From positions 11,608 through 75,607 of the forward strand of contig JBKBHA010000018.1 of the NCBI GenBank assembly GCA_046297935.1: 64,000 nt of DNA, read 5' to 3'. The DNA comes from CAYMZZ01 sp046297935. GTDB taxonomy: Bacteria > Bacteroidota > Bacteroidia > Chitinophagales > Chitinophagaceae. The position numbers were made by a program, and so were the translations under genes. Shown here piece after piece: positions 6,927-16,652 of the stretch. Under the pieces are notes generated by a model. That model was given only the letters and a program-made list of their open reading frames with translations. It did no database searches and was not told the DNA's origin. Every line of letters starts with the position of its first letter. Position 1 is the stretch's first letter.

Positions 6927-9677
6927 ATGAAGGACTTTTCATACATCACCAATTCACATCCGGCTTTTATCGAAAACCTTTACCAGGCATTTGTTCAGGA
7001 TCCTGCCAGCGTTGACCCCGATATGCGAAAATTTTTCGAGGGTTTCGATTTTGCAGTGTCAGGTCAGACAAACGGACATTCCGTTGCACCGGCTGCTGGC
7101 GGCACTACTGTCGTAGCCGACAACGGCAACTGGCGAAAAGAACTGGGCGTTTATCGCATGATCCTGGGTTACCGTAACAAGGGACACCTGATCTCAAAGA
7201 CCAATCCTATCCGCGAGCGTCGCGACAGGGGAGCCAACCTTAACCTGACCTTTTTTGGGTTGAGCGAGGCGGATATGGATACCGTCTTCCAGGTGGGGGA
7301 TCGTATTGGTCTGGGTGCCGCTACTCTTCGACAAATTCTCGAACACCTGCAGAAAGTATATGCTTCTTCTGTGGGTATAGAATTCAAATATATCAGTGAC
7401 CAGAAAAGGGTCGACTGGCTCACACTTGAAATGGAACGAAATTTTGCCAATCCCGTTCCACTTGAAAAGAAGAAGCGAATTCTGGAGAAGCTGAATCAGG
7501 GCGTGATGTTCGAGGAGTTTTTGCACAAAAAATATGTTGGGCAAAAAAGGTTCTCACTCGAAGGTGGTGAAACCAGCATCGCGGCTCTTGACGCGATCAT
7601 CAACGTGGCGGCCGATGATGACGTACAGGAAGTAGTAATTGGAATGGCCCACCGCGGCCGTTTGAATGTACTGGCCAACATTATGGGTAAAACCTATGAG
7701 CAGATATTTAGCGAGTTTGAAGGCACAGCCCAGGTGGATCAGACCATGGGTAGCGGCGACGTGAAGTATCATATGGGTTTTGGCAGTGAATTAACCACAC
7801 CTAATAACAAGGTGATCCACCTGAAACTGATGCCCAATCCCTCTCACCTGGAGGCAGTGAACCCTGTGGTTGTTGGTTTCGCCCGCGCCAAAGCAGATGT
7901 GTTATACGAATCTAACTACGACAAAATACTTCCCATACTAATCCATGGCGATGCCTCGGTTGCCGGCCAGGGCATCATGTACGAAGTAATTCAAATGAGC
8001 AAGCTGTCGGGCTATTATACCGGTGGTACTATTCATTTCGTTATCAACAACCAGATCGGCTTTACAACCGACTTCGACGAAGCAAGAAGTTCAGATTATT
8101 GTACTTCACTGGCTGCTACCATTCAGGCGCCGGTATTCCATGTAAATGGCGACGATCCCGAAGCAGTGCTGAAATGCGCTGAAATTGCGACCCGGTACCG
8201 GCAGGAATTTAATGGCGATGTTTTTATCGACATGGTCTGCTATCGCCGCCACGGGCACAACGAAGGCGATGATCCGAAATTTACACAACCACACCTGTAC
8301 AGCCTGATCGATAAACATCCCAATCCGCGGGAAGTATATGTCAACTTTTTGCTGCAAAATGGTGAGCCCGATGCTAAAGAACTGGCGCGGGAAATGGAGA
8401 AGAAGTTCTGGAATGATCTCCAGGAACGTCTCGATGAAGTGAAGCAGAAGCCATTGCCTTATCATTATCAACAGCCTGAAATCTGGTGGCGGAATCTTCG
8501 GAAAGCTACCGAAGAGGATTTTGAACAATCACCCATCACTGCCATTTCCGAAGAATCGTTCAAGGCAGTTTTCGACGCCATGATGCAATGGCCTTCTGAT
8601 TTTAAACCGTTGCGCAAAGTTGAAAAAATCATTCAGGACAAAGTCAAGTTGTTTGAATCAGAACAAAAACTCGACTGGGCGAGCGGTGAGTTGCTGGCCT
8701 ATGGCAGCCTGTTGCTCGATGGTAAGGATGTGCGGATGACGGGTCAGGATATTCGCCGGGGCACTTTCTCGCATCGCCATGCCGTCCTTCGCGATGAAAA
8801 TACTGATCAGGCTTTCAATCGCCTAAGCCGTATACCGGGAGCAACCGGTCAGTACAGAATTTATAACTCCCTGTTAAGCGAATACGGAGTATTGGGCTTT
8901 GAATATGGTTATTCACTGGCTAATCCCAATGCCCTGGTGCTTTGGGAGGCACAGTTTGGCGATTTTGTAAACGGTGCTCAAACCATGATCGATCAATTTA
9001 TTTCGGCTGGTGAGCAGAAATGGAACCGTATGTCGGGACTGGTGATGTTGTTGCCGCATGGCTACGAAGGCCAGGGACCAGAACACAGCAGTGCTCGCCT
9101 GGAGCGTTTCCTGCAATCCTGCGCCGAATGGAACATGATCATCACGAACATAACCACTTCAGCTAATTTTTTTCATGCCCTTCGTCGCCAGCTATACTGG
9201 CCGTTCCGTAAGCCACTGGTCAACTTTTCGCCAAAGGCCAATCTTCGGCATCCAGGCTCTTACTCCACACGCGATGAATTTTTGCAGGGAGGTTTCCGCG
9301 AAGTTATTGACGACAATACTGCGGATGCTTCCAAAGTGAAGAAAGTGTTGTTCTGTTCAGGCAAAGTGTATTTTGACCTGGCCGAAAGGAAAGAAAAAGA
9401 AGGCCGAACCGACATAGCCATTCTGAGACTTGAGCAATTGTATCCCTTGCCCTATGTACAGCTCGACGAGCTTTATAAAAAGTACCAACGGGCTACCTGG
9501 TTCTGGGTTCAGGAAGAACCCCTGAATATGGGGGCCGCCGGCTTTTTGCAAATGAATCTGAAAACCATCAATTATGGTGTTATCAGTCGGCAGCCTTCAG
9601 CATCACCCGCAACTGGTTATGCCAAAGTGCATAAACAGGAGCAGGAGGAAATTATTGAAACCGCGTTTTCAATTTAA
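6927..9677 (+). CDS. sucA: 2-oxoglutarate dehydrogenase E1 component
   Basis: 916 residues, typical for the E1o dehydrogenase that decarboxylates 2-oxoglutarate with thiamine diphosphate in the TCA cycle. ATG 6927 gives the family N-terminus (KDFSYITNSHPAFIENLYQ). Landmarks: GMAHRGRLNVLANIMGK, HGDASVAGQGI, the cofactor region HVNGDDPEAVLKCAE with YRRHGHNEGDDPKFTQP, and in the C-terminal half FSHRHAVLRDENT and LLPHGYEGQGPEHSSARLER. Followed 45 bp later by the E2 gene, so transcribed as a pair. No E3 (lpd) lies nearby; it is probably elsewhere on the chromosome. Confidence 0.96.
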   Translation: MKDFSYITNSHPAFIENLYQAFVQDPASVDPDMRKFFEGFDFAVSGQTNGHSVAPAAGGTTVVADNGNWRKELGVYRMILGYRNKGHLISKTNPIRERRDRGANLNLTFFGLSEADMDTVFQVGDRIGLGAATLRQILEHLQKVYASSVGIEFKYISDQKRVDWLTLEMERNFANPVPLEKKKRILEKLNQGVMFEEFLHKKYVGQKRFSLEGGETSIAALDAIINVAADDDVQEVVIGMAHRGRLNVLANIMGKTYEQIFSEFEGTAQVDQTMGSGDVKYHMGFGSELTTPNNKVIHLKLMPNPSHLEAVNPVVVGFARAKADVLYESNYDKILPILIHGDASVAGQGIMYEVIQMSKLSGYYTGGTIHFVINNQIGFTTDFDEARSSDYCTSLAATIQAPVFHVNGDDPEAVLKCAEIATRYRQEFNGDVFIDMVCYRRHGHNEGDDPKFTQPHLYSLIDKHPNPREVYVNFLLQNGEPDAKELAREMEKKFWNDLQERLDEVKQKPLPYHYQQPEIWWRNLRKATEEDFEQSPITAISEESFKAVFDAMMQWPSDFKPLRKVEKIIQDKVKLFESEQKLDWASGELLAYGSLLLDGKDVRMTGQDIRRGTFSHRHAVLRDENTDQAFNRLSRIPGATGQYRIYNSLLSEYGVLGFEYGYSLANPNALVLWEAQFGDFVNGAQTMIDQFISAGEQKWNRMSGLVMLLPHGYEGQGPEHSSARLERFLQSCAEWNMIITNITTSANFFHALRRQLYWPFRKPLVNFSPKANLRHPGSYSTRDEFLQGGFREVIDDNTADASKVKKVLFCSGKVYFDLAERKEKEGRTDIAILRLEQLYPLPYVQLDELYKKYQRATWFWVQEEPLNMGAAGFLQMNLKTINYGVISRQPSASPATGYAKVHKQEQEEIIETAFSI

Positions 9678-9722
9678 GCAGACCACAAATAATCAGATAA
9701 AATACCGCGTAATAAACGTTCT

Positions 9723-10955
9723 ATGATCGAGATTAAAGTACCAACCGTTGGCGAGTCAATAAGCGAGGTAACCCTGTTGAAATGGGTGAAAAAAGATGGT
9801 GAATATGTGGAGCGTGACGAAGTGATTGCAGAACTGGAAAGTGAAAAGGCCACGTTTGAAGTAAATGCCGAAAAAGCCGGTGTTCTTAAAACTGGTGCTC
9901 AGGAAGGAGACACACTGAAAATAGGCGACCTTCTGGCGAGCATTGATGAAACGGCGGAAAAGCCGGCGTCGGCAACACCCGCAGCTGAAAAACCTGCTGA
10001 AACCAAGTCTGCTTCCGAAAAACCGGCCACCCCGAACCAGGCTCCGGTTACCAGTGTTCCTAACGACATCAAAGCCACACCAGTGGCGTCTGCGATCATC
10101 GCCGATAAAAAGGTTGACCCGAAAAAGGTAACAGCTACCGGCTTTCAGGGAAAGATCATGAAGGAAGATGTGCTGGCGGCTTTGTCCACGCCAGCCAAAC
10201 AACCATTTGAAGGTCAGGAATTGTTCAGCCGCAATGTGCGAAGCGAAAAAATGAGTAACCTGCGGAAAACAATTTCCCGCCGACTGGTGGAGGCAAAGAA
10301 CACTACCGCCATGCTCACCACTTTCAACGAAGTGGATATGACCGAGATCATGGCTATCCGTAACAAGTACAAAGACAAATTCAAAGAGACCCACGGCGTA
10401 GGGCTGGGCTTCATGAGCTTTTTTGCCAAAGCATGCGCAGTCGCTCTGGCTGAATGGCCTTCTGTGAACGCCTATATCGACGGAGATCAGTTATTATATC
10501 ACGATTATGCAGATATTTCTATTGCTGTGAGTACTCCACGCGGATTAACCGTTCCGGTGATGCGTAATGTGGAAAGCCTGAGCTTTGCGGAAGTGGAAAA
10601 GAAAGTTGTGGAACTTGCAACCAAAGCCCGCGACAGTAAGCTGACGGCGGAAGAACTTACAGGAGGCACATTCACCATCACGAATGGTGGTGTATTTGGT
10701 TCATTGATGAGCACGCCGATCATCAATATTCCACAAAGCGCGATACTCGGAATGCACAAAATACAGGAACGCCCAATGGCTATTAACGGACAGGTGCAGA
10801 TCCGTCCGATGATGTACCTGGCCCTCAGTTATGATCACCGGATCATCGACGGCCGCGAATCGGTAAGCTTCCTCGTTCGTGTAAAAGAATTACTGGAAAG
10901 TCCCCAACAACTGCTGATCGGCAAAGATCCGGTGAAGGCGATGTTGGAACTTTGA
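9723..10955 (+). CDS. sucB: 2-oxoglutarate dehydrogenase E2, dihydrolipoyl succinyltransferase
   Basis: 410 residues in the classic three-part layout. Lipoyl domain at 1-77, with the lipoylated Lys about residue 42 in ELESEKATFEV. An Ala/Pro/Lys-rich linker (about 78-110). E1/E3-binding domain about 115-155 with KVTATGFQGKIMKEDVL. Catalytic domain from about 175 to the end, with YDHRIIDGRESVSFL carrying the His and Asp of the acyltransferase site. It transfers the succinyl group from E1-bound lipoate to CoA. Paired with sucA; no terminator seen downstream. Confidence 0.96.
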   Translation: MIEIKVPTVGESISEVTLLKWVKKDGEYVERDEVIAELESEKATFEVNAEKAGVLKTGAQEGDTLKIGDLLASIDETAEKPASATPAAEKPAETKSASEKPATPNQAPVTSVPNDIKATPVASAIIADKKVDPKKVTATGFQGKIMKEDVLAALSTPAKQPFEGQELFSRNVRSEKMSNLRKTISRRLVEAKNTTAMLTTFNEVDMTEIMAIRNKYKDKFKETHGVGLGFMSFFAKACAVALAEWPSVNAYIDGDQLLYHDYADISIAVSTPRGLTVPVMRNVESLSFAEVEKKVVELATKARDSKLTAEELTGGTFTITNGGVFGSLMSTPIINIPQSAILGMHKIQERPMAINGQVQIRPMMYLALSYDHRIIDGRESVSFLVRVKELLESPQQLLIGKDPVKAMLEL

Positions 10956-11064
10956 CAAATGTGCAAATGAGGAAATTTTTAACGGAGCTTTTTGGATCTG
11001 CCAATAAAAACCGAAACTTTATTAGCCTGGGTTAGTCAAGTTTCCAAATCGCTTATATATCGAA

Positions 11065-11127
11065 TTGTGCATTTCCCCACCTGACAGCCGGCAGGCAGGT
11101 TTCCACATTTGCACATTTCCACATTTC
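11065..11127. repeat. Dispersed intergenic repeat, degenerate copy
   Basis: Contains an imperfect palindrome at 11079-11100 (ACCTGACAGCCGGCAGGCAGGT) flanked by short phrases such as TTTCCACATTTGCACATTTCCACATTT, also seen around 620-640 and 52775-52870. It lies just upstream of the rRNA methyltransferase start, so here it would be in a leader rather than behind a stop. Confidence 0.75.
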
Positions 11128-11130
11128 TTT

Positions 11131-12285
11131 ATGCTGTTTTTCTCCCACCTGCAAACCGCTGTCAACCTGCTTCAAGCCTATCAGGGAGAGGAGCCATTTC
11201 ATCTTTTTATAAAAAAATACTTCAAGGCTCATCCACAACATGGTTCGCGTGACCGGAGAAGTATAATGCATTTGTGCTATGGCGCTTTTAGACTGGGCAA
11301 ATCGGCGCAGGACCGATCGCTGGAGGAACAGGTATTGACTGGATATTTTCTCTGTAATCAAAGTCCTGCAGCCCTCCTCGATAAACTCAAGCCAGGGTGG
11401 AACAATAAAATAAAAGAGCCGCTCTATCAAAAGCTGGGCCTGGTGGAACCGCCGATTGATTTGAGCCAGATATTCCCCTGGAAAGATGAACTGAGCGCAT
11501 CAGTAGATCATCAACAACTTATTCTTTCTTATTTTCAACAGCCGCTGGTTTTCCTGCGTGTGCGACCTGGTAAAGAAGGATTGGTACGACCGTTGCTGGA
11601 AAATATCTCCCATGAATGGATTGATCAGAGCTGTGTTGCTGTTGAAAACAATACCCGTTTAAGCGAGCTTTTGCCCTTGAACTCGGCGGTTGTGGTGCAG
11701 GACCGCAGTTCGCAGGCGCTGGGACAGTTGCTCAAAATGGTTCCTGCCAAACCAAAGCTGTCTGTATGGGATTGCTGCGCAGCCAGCGGTGGAAAAACGC
11801 TACTGGTGGCCGACCAATGGCCAGATGCTCAAATAGCTGTTTCTGATATCCGTCCTGCCATTCTGAAGAATCTTGAAGTAAGAATGCAGGAAGCCGGCGT
11901 AAAACTGATGAACAAATGGGTAATCGATCTGGCGGCCGAAAAGCCATCGCTTCCTGCAAATGTGTTCGACCTGATTGTGGCGGACGTACCTTGTACGGGC
12001 AGCGGAACCTGGGGGCGTAACCCGGAACAGTTGTTTTATTTCGAACAAAAGAAAATTACGGAGTATGCAGATTTGCAGGCCCGGTTGCTGCAAACGGCAA
12101 CCAGAAGACTCAAGCCGGGCGGCTATTTGCTCTATTCCACATGTTCCCTGTTCCATCAGGAAAATGAAGATCAGATTAACGCATTGGTAAAAGAGGGTGA
12201 CTGGACGCTGATCAGACAGGAACTATTTGCCGGCTATGGACATCGTGCCGACAGCCTCTTTGGCGCCCTGCTGCAACGCAGTTAA
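11131..12285 (+). CDS. RsmB/NOP-family RNA cytosine-C5 methyltransferase
   Basis: 384 residues. The start at 11131 (MLFFSHLQTAVNLL) is chosen because the frame above it runs through the repeat. N-terminal helical part (1-130), then a SAM-dependent Rossmann domain: motif I WDCCAASGGKTLLVADQW, motif IV VADVPCTGSGTWGRNPEQ (the PC cysteine releases product) and motif VI YSTCSLFHQENEDQI (the TC cysteine is the nucleophile). It makes m5C in rRNA, like E. coli RsmB, though which position is unknown. Its TAA overlaps the convergent protease stop by 4 bp. Confidence 0.88.
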   Translation: MLFFSHLQTAVNLLQAYQGEEPFHLFIKKYFKAHPQHGSRDRRSIMHLCYGAFRLGKSAQDRSLEEQVLTGYFLCNQSPAALLDKLKPGWNNKIKEPLYQKLGLVEPPIDLSQIFPWKDELSASVDHQQLILSYFQQPLVFLRVRPGKEGLVRPLLENISHEWIDQSCVAVENNTRLSELLPLNSAVVVQDRSSQALGQLLKMVPAKPKLSVWDCCAASGGKTLLVADQWPDAQIAVSDIRPAILKNLEVRMQEAGVKLMNKWVIDLAAEKPSLPANVFDLIVADVPCTGSGTWGRNPEQLFYFEQKKITEYADLQARLLQTATRRLKPGGYLLYSTCSLFHQENEDQINALVKEGDWTLIRQELFAGYGHRADSLFGALLQRS

Positions 12286-14264
12286 TCCTGCTTAAGGGTC
12301 AGCGTGGTCCATTCCTTATTTTGATCGAATAGGCGGACATAATAAAGGCCGGCGCTCCGATAAGAAGTTTCAATGCTGATGTATTGTTGGGCTGCCGACA
12401 AAGATCGCCGGGTTTGACCAATTAACATACCGGCACTGTTGAGCACCTGAACCAGCACATTTTCCTTTGCCTCAGTCAACGAAATCTGCAATCCTATCTG
12501 TGTTCTTGATGTTGCCGGGTTTGGCGCCAATAGCACGGAGTTGGTAGTGGGCACGGGGCAAGGATGATTGATGGAGGCTGTAATGGTGTCGAGCAGCACG
12601 AATGCATAGCCTGCCATACTTGTGTCAATAACCTGTTTGATGCGAAACTGGACCGAGCCCGCTTCTGTTTCATTCAGATCGAAAGTTCGCGTATAATTCC
12701 AGTCGCTTAAAATACTGCTACCATCGGATTCCCAGGAAATGACCGGATTAAAGTCAGTGTCCTGAGGTCCTTTACGTTCGAGAATGTACCGCATGCCGGC
12801 AGCATCTTTCGTTTGCCAACGGATAGTGAGCCTGCAATTGTTGAGCTCAGCTTCCGATTCCGCATATTTTTTCAGCAGCCTGGCAAAGGCAATTTTCATA
12901 TCAGGAATCCCAAAACCGGTACGGTTGTCGGGATTGGCGAATCTGGTTGCGGATTGTTTCATTGCTTCCACAATCTGCATGTTGTTGAATTCCGGAAAGG
13001 CCTGCCAGAGACAGGTTGCCAGTCCTGCCAGGTTGGGGCATGCATAAGAGGTTCCATTGCCTGAACCCACCAGATTGCTGGTACTCTGTAGAATTGCCGA
13101 TACGCCTACAGAAGCCATATCCGGCTTCACGCGACCGTCTGCGGAAGGCCCATAGCTTGAAAAAGATCCCACCTGCCCGTTGCTGTTTACGGCACCTACT
13201 GCAATGACACTGTCGCCGTCGGCCGGCGTAGTGATCATTTTCCAATAATCGTTGCCAGAATTACCAGCCGAGTTAAATACAAGCATTCCTTTGGATGCAG
13301 CCAGATCGGCACCACGGGCTGCTATGGTGACATCACCGTTCAGGTCGCTGTAGGGATAATCGGGTACAGGGCTGCTCCACTCGTAGCCATAACCCAGAGA
13401 AGAGGAGATGATATCGGCTCCCACCGAATCGGCTCTCTCGGCTGCACATACCCAGTTAAACTCCTCAATGGGGTATTCCGATCCTACATCTTCGGTTCTG
13501 AAAAGATGAAAGGATGCCTTAGGGGCTTTGCCAACAAATTGACCTGGAATATTTGCTACAATGGTCGACAGGCACATCATACCGTGTGGATGATCTTCCT
13601 GAACGCTCGCTTCTCTGGCTACAAAATCCCAACTGCTCAAAAACTGGTTGTTGGCTACAGCACTATCAAATGACCTGAGATTGGAAAAGTTGAAAAAGCC
13701 GCCGTCGAGCATCGCTATCTGAAGCCCCTGACCACGGAGTCCGACATTGTGCAAAAACTGGCCGTTGTGCAAATTGATCTCTGCCAGTGAAGCAGTCCCA
13801 TAATCAAAATAGTTTCCCTGCGTTCCGCCGGGGCGGGCAGAAGGAAAGTCGGGTATTGTTTCGCTTATTTCTTCTTCACGCCAGCGTCCATTTTGCGGGT
13901 TTCTCGCTGCAATGCCTTCCACAGTTTTTACAAAAGGTAGGGCCTCCAAAGTGGCCAGCGCCTGTGGATCGTTTGTTTCAACAGTAACCGCATTCAACCA
14001 TTTTGACTGATTGAGCAACACCAACTGGGGGATAGTCTGAATCTGGGAAATATAAACTGCAGGAATGGGCAGGTCACTACTATCGATCGGAATCTGATAT
14101 CGCGCTCTTCGCGCAACAGCTCTTTGGGAAAGATACAGCCCTGCATTGCTTAGGCTGTAATTGGTAGCTCCCTTATCACGCAATTCAACGCGGTAGCGGC
14201 TAAACTGTGCCTTCGATAAAAAAGCAGAAATGGTGAATAGAAAAACGAAGAGTGCATGCTTCAT
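12282..14264 (-). CDS. Subtilisin-like S8 serine protease with T9SS C-terminal sorting domain
   Basis: 660 residues. Signal peptide at 1-19 (ends SKAQ). A propeptide-like part (20-150) is followed by the S8 domain with the triad Asp187 (AMLDGGFF), His227 (HPHGMMCL) and Ser406 (GNGTSYACP), and the oxyanion Asn in FNSAGNSGN. After the protease domain comes a beta-rich segment with paired Cys. The last 75 residues (LLAPNPATSRTQIGL ... GLYYVRLFD ... LTLKQD) form a type A sorting domain, so the enzyme should be sent across the outer membrane by the type IX system. A -7 box lies just upstream at 14285-14292. Confidence 0.9.
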   Translation of the reverse strand: MKHALFVFLFTISAFLSKAQFSRYRVELRDKGATNYSLSNAGLYLSQRAVARRARYQIPIDSSDLPIPAVYISQIQTIPQLVLLNQSKWLNAVTVETNDPQALATLEALPFVKTVEGIAARNPQNGRWREEEISETIPDFPSARPGGTQGNYFDYGTASLAEINLHNGQFLHNVGLRGQGLQIAMLDGGFFNFSNLRSFDSAVANNQFLSSWDFVAREASVQEDHPHGMMCLSTIVANIPGQFVGKAPKASFHLFRTEDVGSEYPIEEFNWVCAAERADSVGADIISSSLGYGYEWSSPVPDYPYSDLNGDVTIAARGADLAASKGMLVFNSAGNSGNDYWKMITTPADGDSVIAVGAVNSNGQVGSFSSYGPSADGRVKPDMASVGVSAILQSTSNLVGSGNGTSYACPNLAGLATCLWQAFPEFNNMQIVEAMKQSATRFANPDNRTGFGIPDMKIAFARLLKKYAESEAELNNCRLTIRWQTKDAAGMRYILERKGPQDTDFNPVISWESDGSSILSDWNYTRTFDLNETEAGSVQFRIKQVIDTSMAGYAFVLLDTITASINHPCPVPTTNSVLLAPNPATSRTQIGLQISLTEAKENVLVQVLNSAGMLIGQTRRSLSAAQQYISIETSYRSAGLYYVRLFDQNKEWTTLTLKQD

Positions 14265-14284
14265 GAAAAAGGCTTTGCCGTCTT

Positions 14285-14292
14285 CAAATTTA
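14285..14292 (-). promoter_or_regulatory. -7 box before the T9SS protease
   Basis: TAAATTTG on the minus strand, 20 bp upstream of the ATG, in the 39-bp gap after the preceding gene. No -33 TTTG at the right distance. Confidence 0.45.
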
Positions 14293-14303
14293 CGGCAAAT
14301 GGC

Positions 14304-15074
14304 CTAGTTGTGATCGATCATCCACATAGTAACGCCAAACCCGCTATAGTAAGGATCGGGTCCACTCAAATTGGGCTGATATTCCCACAGTTCGTACTCT
14401 CGATACACAAGTCCAATACCCTTTGAATATTTTTCAACCGAACGGTTCTTATAGCCATAGCTCAGCGGATCGGAAATAGGTACGTTCGAAAAATCGTCCT
14501 GTTGCTCAACCGTGTAAACGTCGTTATAGGTTTCGCCGTTGATAGAAACCGATGATTCAAAAAACTGGAAATAAAAATCCCAGTTCTGCATATCATCGTC
14601 GTTACTAAAATTAAAACCAAAAGGTTCATAAGGATCAGTAGGAAGGTAGGAATTGCCTTTCCAACTGGTTCCTTCGCGAAGTGGGGCATGTAGTTTAATA
14701 AAGCGCAGATTGTCTTCTACCAGTTCAATCTGATCACTCAGGGCGGTGATGAAGTAAGTGCCATTGGGCTCCCAGTTATCGGTACCGTCTTCGTTGTTTA
14801 AATAGCGGTAAATGCGGTAAGAAGGGCGCCCAAGTGCATCAGTGACCAATGCATCCACCACGTGTTTTACCTGGTAGCTATGTATCTCCGGATTACGTTG
14901 AAAATCGACAAATACGAGGGAATCAATACGGTAGGTAATGAACTTCCCCGGCTCCAAAGCGAGGTAGTCAGTTAGCGGCTCTGCCTGAAATTCTTCTTTT
15001 TCGTCTTTGCAGGAAAACAGCACAAGCGTCGTAAGCGACAACAGAAACAGTCGGAAAAGTTGAGTGGAGCGCAT
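14304..15074 (-). CDS. Unknown lipoprotein
   Basis: 256 residues. Start 15074 gives the signal MRSTQLFRLFLLSLTTLVLF followed by lipobox Cys (LFSC), then an acidic linker DEKEEFQAEP. The rest looks beta-rich with many aromatic residues (YRIYRYLNNEDGTDNWEPNGTYF; GFGVTMWMIDHN at the end). This composition is common in unclassified Bacteroidota surface lipoproteins. It precedes the protease on the same strand with a 39-bp gap. I recognise no domain. Confidence 0.75.
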   Translation of the reverse strand: MRSTQLFRLFLLSLTTLVLFSCKDEKEEFQAEPLTDYLALEPGKFITYRIDSLVFVDFQRNPEIHSYQVKHVVDALVTDALGRPSYRIYRYLNNEDGTDNWEPNGTYFITALSDQIELVEDNLRFIKLHAPLREGTSWKGNSYLPTDPYEPFGFNFSNDDDMQNWDFYFQFFESSVSINGETYNDVYTVEQQDDFSNVPISDPLSYGYKNRSVEKYSKGIGLVYREYELWEYQPNLSGPDPYYSGFGVTMWMIDHN

Positions 15075-15217
15075 ATAAACAGTTAATTCCAGGATACAAA
15101 TTCGAGCTAAGCGCCTGTCTGCCAAATGTTTGGCCTAAAACTGCCCTTAGCTGCCTGCCGGCTTCCGGCAACGGCCATCGTAATAACGGCGGACTGCACC
15201 GGTTATTGTTCTGAAAA

Positions 15218-16327
15218 TCAGTGGATGACTCCCTGGTAGCGCTGGATAATTCCTCCCGCAATGACATCATCGCCTTCATAAAACACGGCACTTTGCCCAG
15301 GGGCCACGCCCTTCGCATCTTCAAAAAAGCGAACCAGTACCTGATCGCCTTCGCGATAGATGGTCGACAGTGATCCGGCGTCTTTGTACCGAATCTTGGT
15401 GGTCACTTCCATTCCGTCGGTCAACTGATCATATTTGATCATATTCAGGCGGGCTACCCTCATTTCCTGTTGCTGCAAATCGGTTTCATCCCCCAAAGTG
15501 ACGGTGTTTTTTTCAGGGTCAATATGCGTTACAAATGCTGGCTTTCCCAGGGTTATGTCAAGTCCTTTACGTTGACCAATGGTGTAGAAGGGGTATCCTT
15601 TATGCTTACCGAGAACTTTACCCTCCTTATCAACAAATAGTCCTCCAGCAACTTTTTCTTCCAGATCGGTTACCCTACGTTTTAAAAATCCGCGGTAGTC
15701 GTTGTCCGGCACAAAGCAGATCTCATAGCTTTCACTTTTTTTCGCCAGTGCAGGATACCCGTAGTCGTGGGCCATTTGTCTTATTTCAGTCTTATGATAG
15801 GGGCCAAGCGGCAGAAGCGTTCTACTGAGTAGATCCTGTTGCAATCCCCAGAGCACATAACTCTGGTCCTTGGTGTGGTCCACTGCCTTACTCACAAAAT
15901 ACCGACCGTTCTCGTGTTGGTGAACTTTTGCGTAATGTCCGGTGGCAATAAAATCGCAACCCAGTGCATCGGCTCTTTTCAGTAGTGCCCGCCATTTGAT
16001 ATGCGTGTTGCAAAGTACGCAAGGGTTGGGCGTACGGCCCGCAAGGTATTCGTCTACAAAATTATTGATTACAAAATCGCCAAACTCTTCTCGTATGTCG
16101 AGGATGTAATGGGCAAAACCATGCTCTACTGCCGCCTGCCTTGCATCATTAAAGCTGTCAACATTACAGCAGCCTGTTTCTTTTTTTCCACCACCACTGC
16201 TGCTATAGTCCCAGGTTTTCATGGTAATACCTACCACTTCATAACCCTGATCATTCAACATCAGGGCCGTAACGGTGCTGTCAATTCCACCGCTCATGGC
16301 TACCAGCACTTTACCTTTTCTGCTCAT
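15218..16327 (-). CDS. mnmA: tRNA-specific 2-thiouridylase
   Basis: 369 residues. The PP-loop VAMSGGIDSTVTALML binds ATP and adenylates U34 of tRNA-Lys, -Glu and -Gln; the two catalytic Cys lie in PNPCVLCN and YEICFVPDND. The central region IATGHYAKV and C-terminal domain (YTIGQRKGL, GQSAVFYEGDDVIAGG) are also standard. Cytoplasmic; makes s2U34 for accurate decoding. The sulfur donor relay could start at the cysteine desulfurase at 50083. Single gene with a -7 box 45 bp upstream. Confidence 0.96.
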   Translation of the reverse strand: MSRKGKVLVAMSGGIDSTVTALMLNDQGYEVVGITMKTWDYSSSGGGKKETGCCNVDSFNDARQAAVEHGFAHYILDIREEFGDFVINNFVDEYLAGRTPNPCVLCNTHIKWRALLKRADALGCDFIATGHYAKVHQHENGRYFVSKAVDHTKDQSYVLWGLQQDLLSRTLLPLGPYHKTEIRQMAHDYGYPALAKKSESYEICFVPDNDYRGFLKRRVTDLEEKVAGGLFVDKEGKVLGKHKGYPFYTIGQRKGLDITLGKPAFVTHIDPEKNTVTLGDETDLQQQEMRVARLNMIKYDQLTDGMEVTTKIRYKDAGSLSTIYREGDQVLVRFFEDAKGVAPGQSAVFYEGDDVIAGGIIQRYQGVIH

Positions 16328-16652
16328 AAAATTTCAATTGTTGCTGCCGCGGTTCCAGCCGAAGCAAGCCGCAAAGATACGACATTTTCGGGGTTGCTTT
16401 GTTCGGCGGGCGAGGCTGATGGATAGGCAGAACCTTCCTTATTTCAATGGGAAAAATCCCTGATTGCTACGTTTTTTTCCTTTGGAAACGGGAAGCGGGT
16501 GTCAATAAATTGCAGTATCAAATCTCGGCGGCAGGTTAACGGAAGTTATTCACATCTGAGGTTTTGGGGCTCTTTAGCCCGTTTGGTTGCGACCGGGGAG
16601 GTAGAATAATGTTAACTTGCCGTTTTTACTTTAGTAACAAAAAGCGCGAAAT
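16328..16652. other. Intergenic region between mnmA and ssb
   Basis: 325 bp between divergent genes. It holds the mnmA -7 box (16372-16379) and, for ssb, only an imperfect TACTTTAG at 16627-16634. A small hairpin GGGA-AAAA-TCCC lies near 16449-16460. Nothing else recognised. Confidence 0.5.
16372..16379 (-). promoter_or_regulatory. -7 box of mnmA
   Basis: TATCTTTG followed by C on the minus strand, 44 bp before the start codon; matches the Bacteroidota -7 consensus. No -33 TTTG seen. Confidence 0.6.

Noticed and set aside
9756..10394. 212-codon minus-strand frame opposite the E2 gene
   Set aside because: Lies wholly within sucB, with odd Phe/Cys/His-rich composition typical of an antisense shadow.
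15140..15180. Further copy of the CCTGCCTGCC palindrome near mnmA
   Set aside because: Only a half motif (CTGCCTGCCGGC) with a short, imperfect second arm; not counted as a copy.
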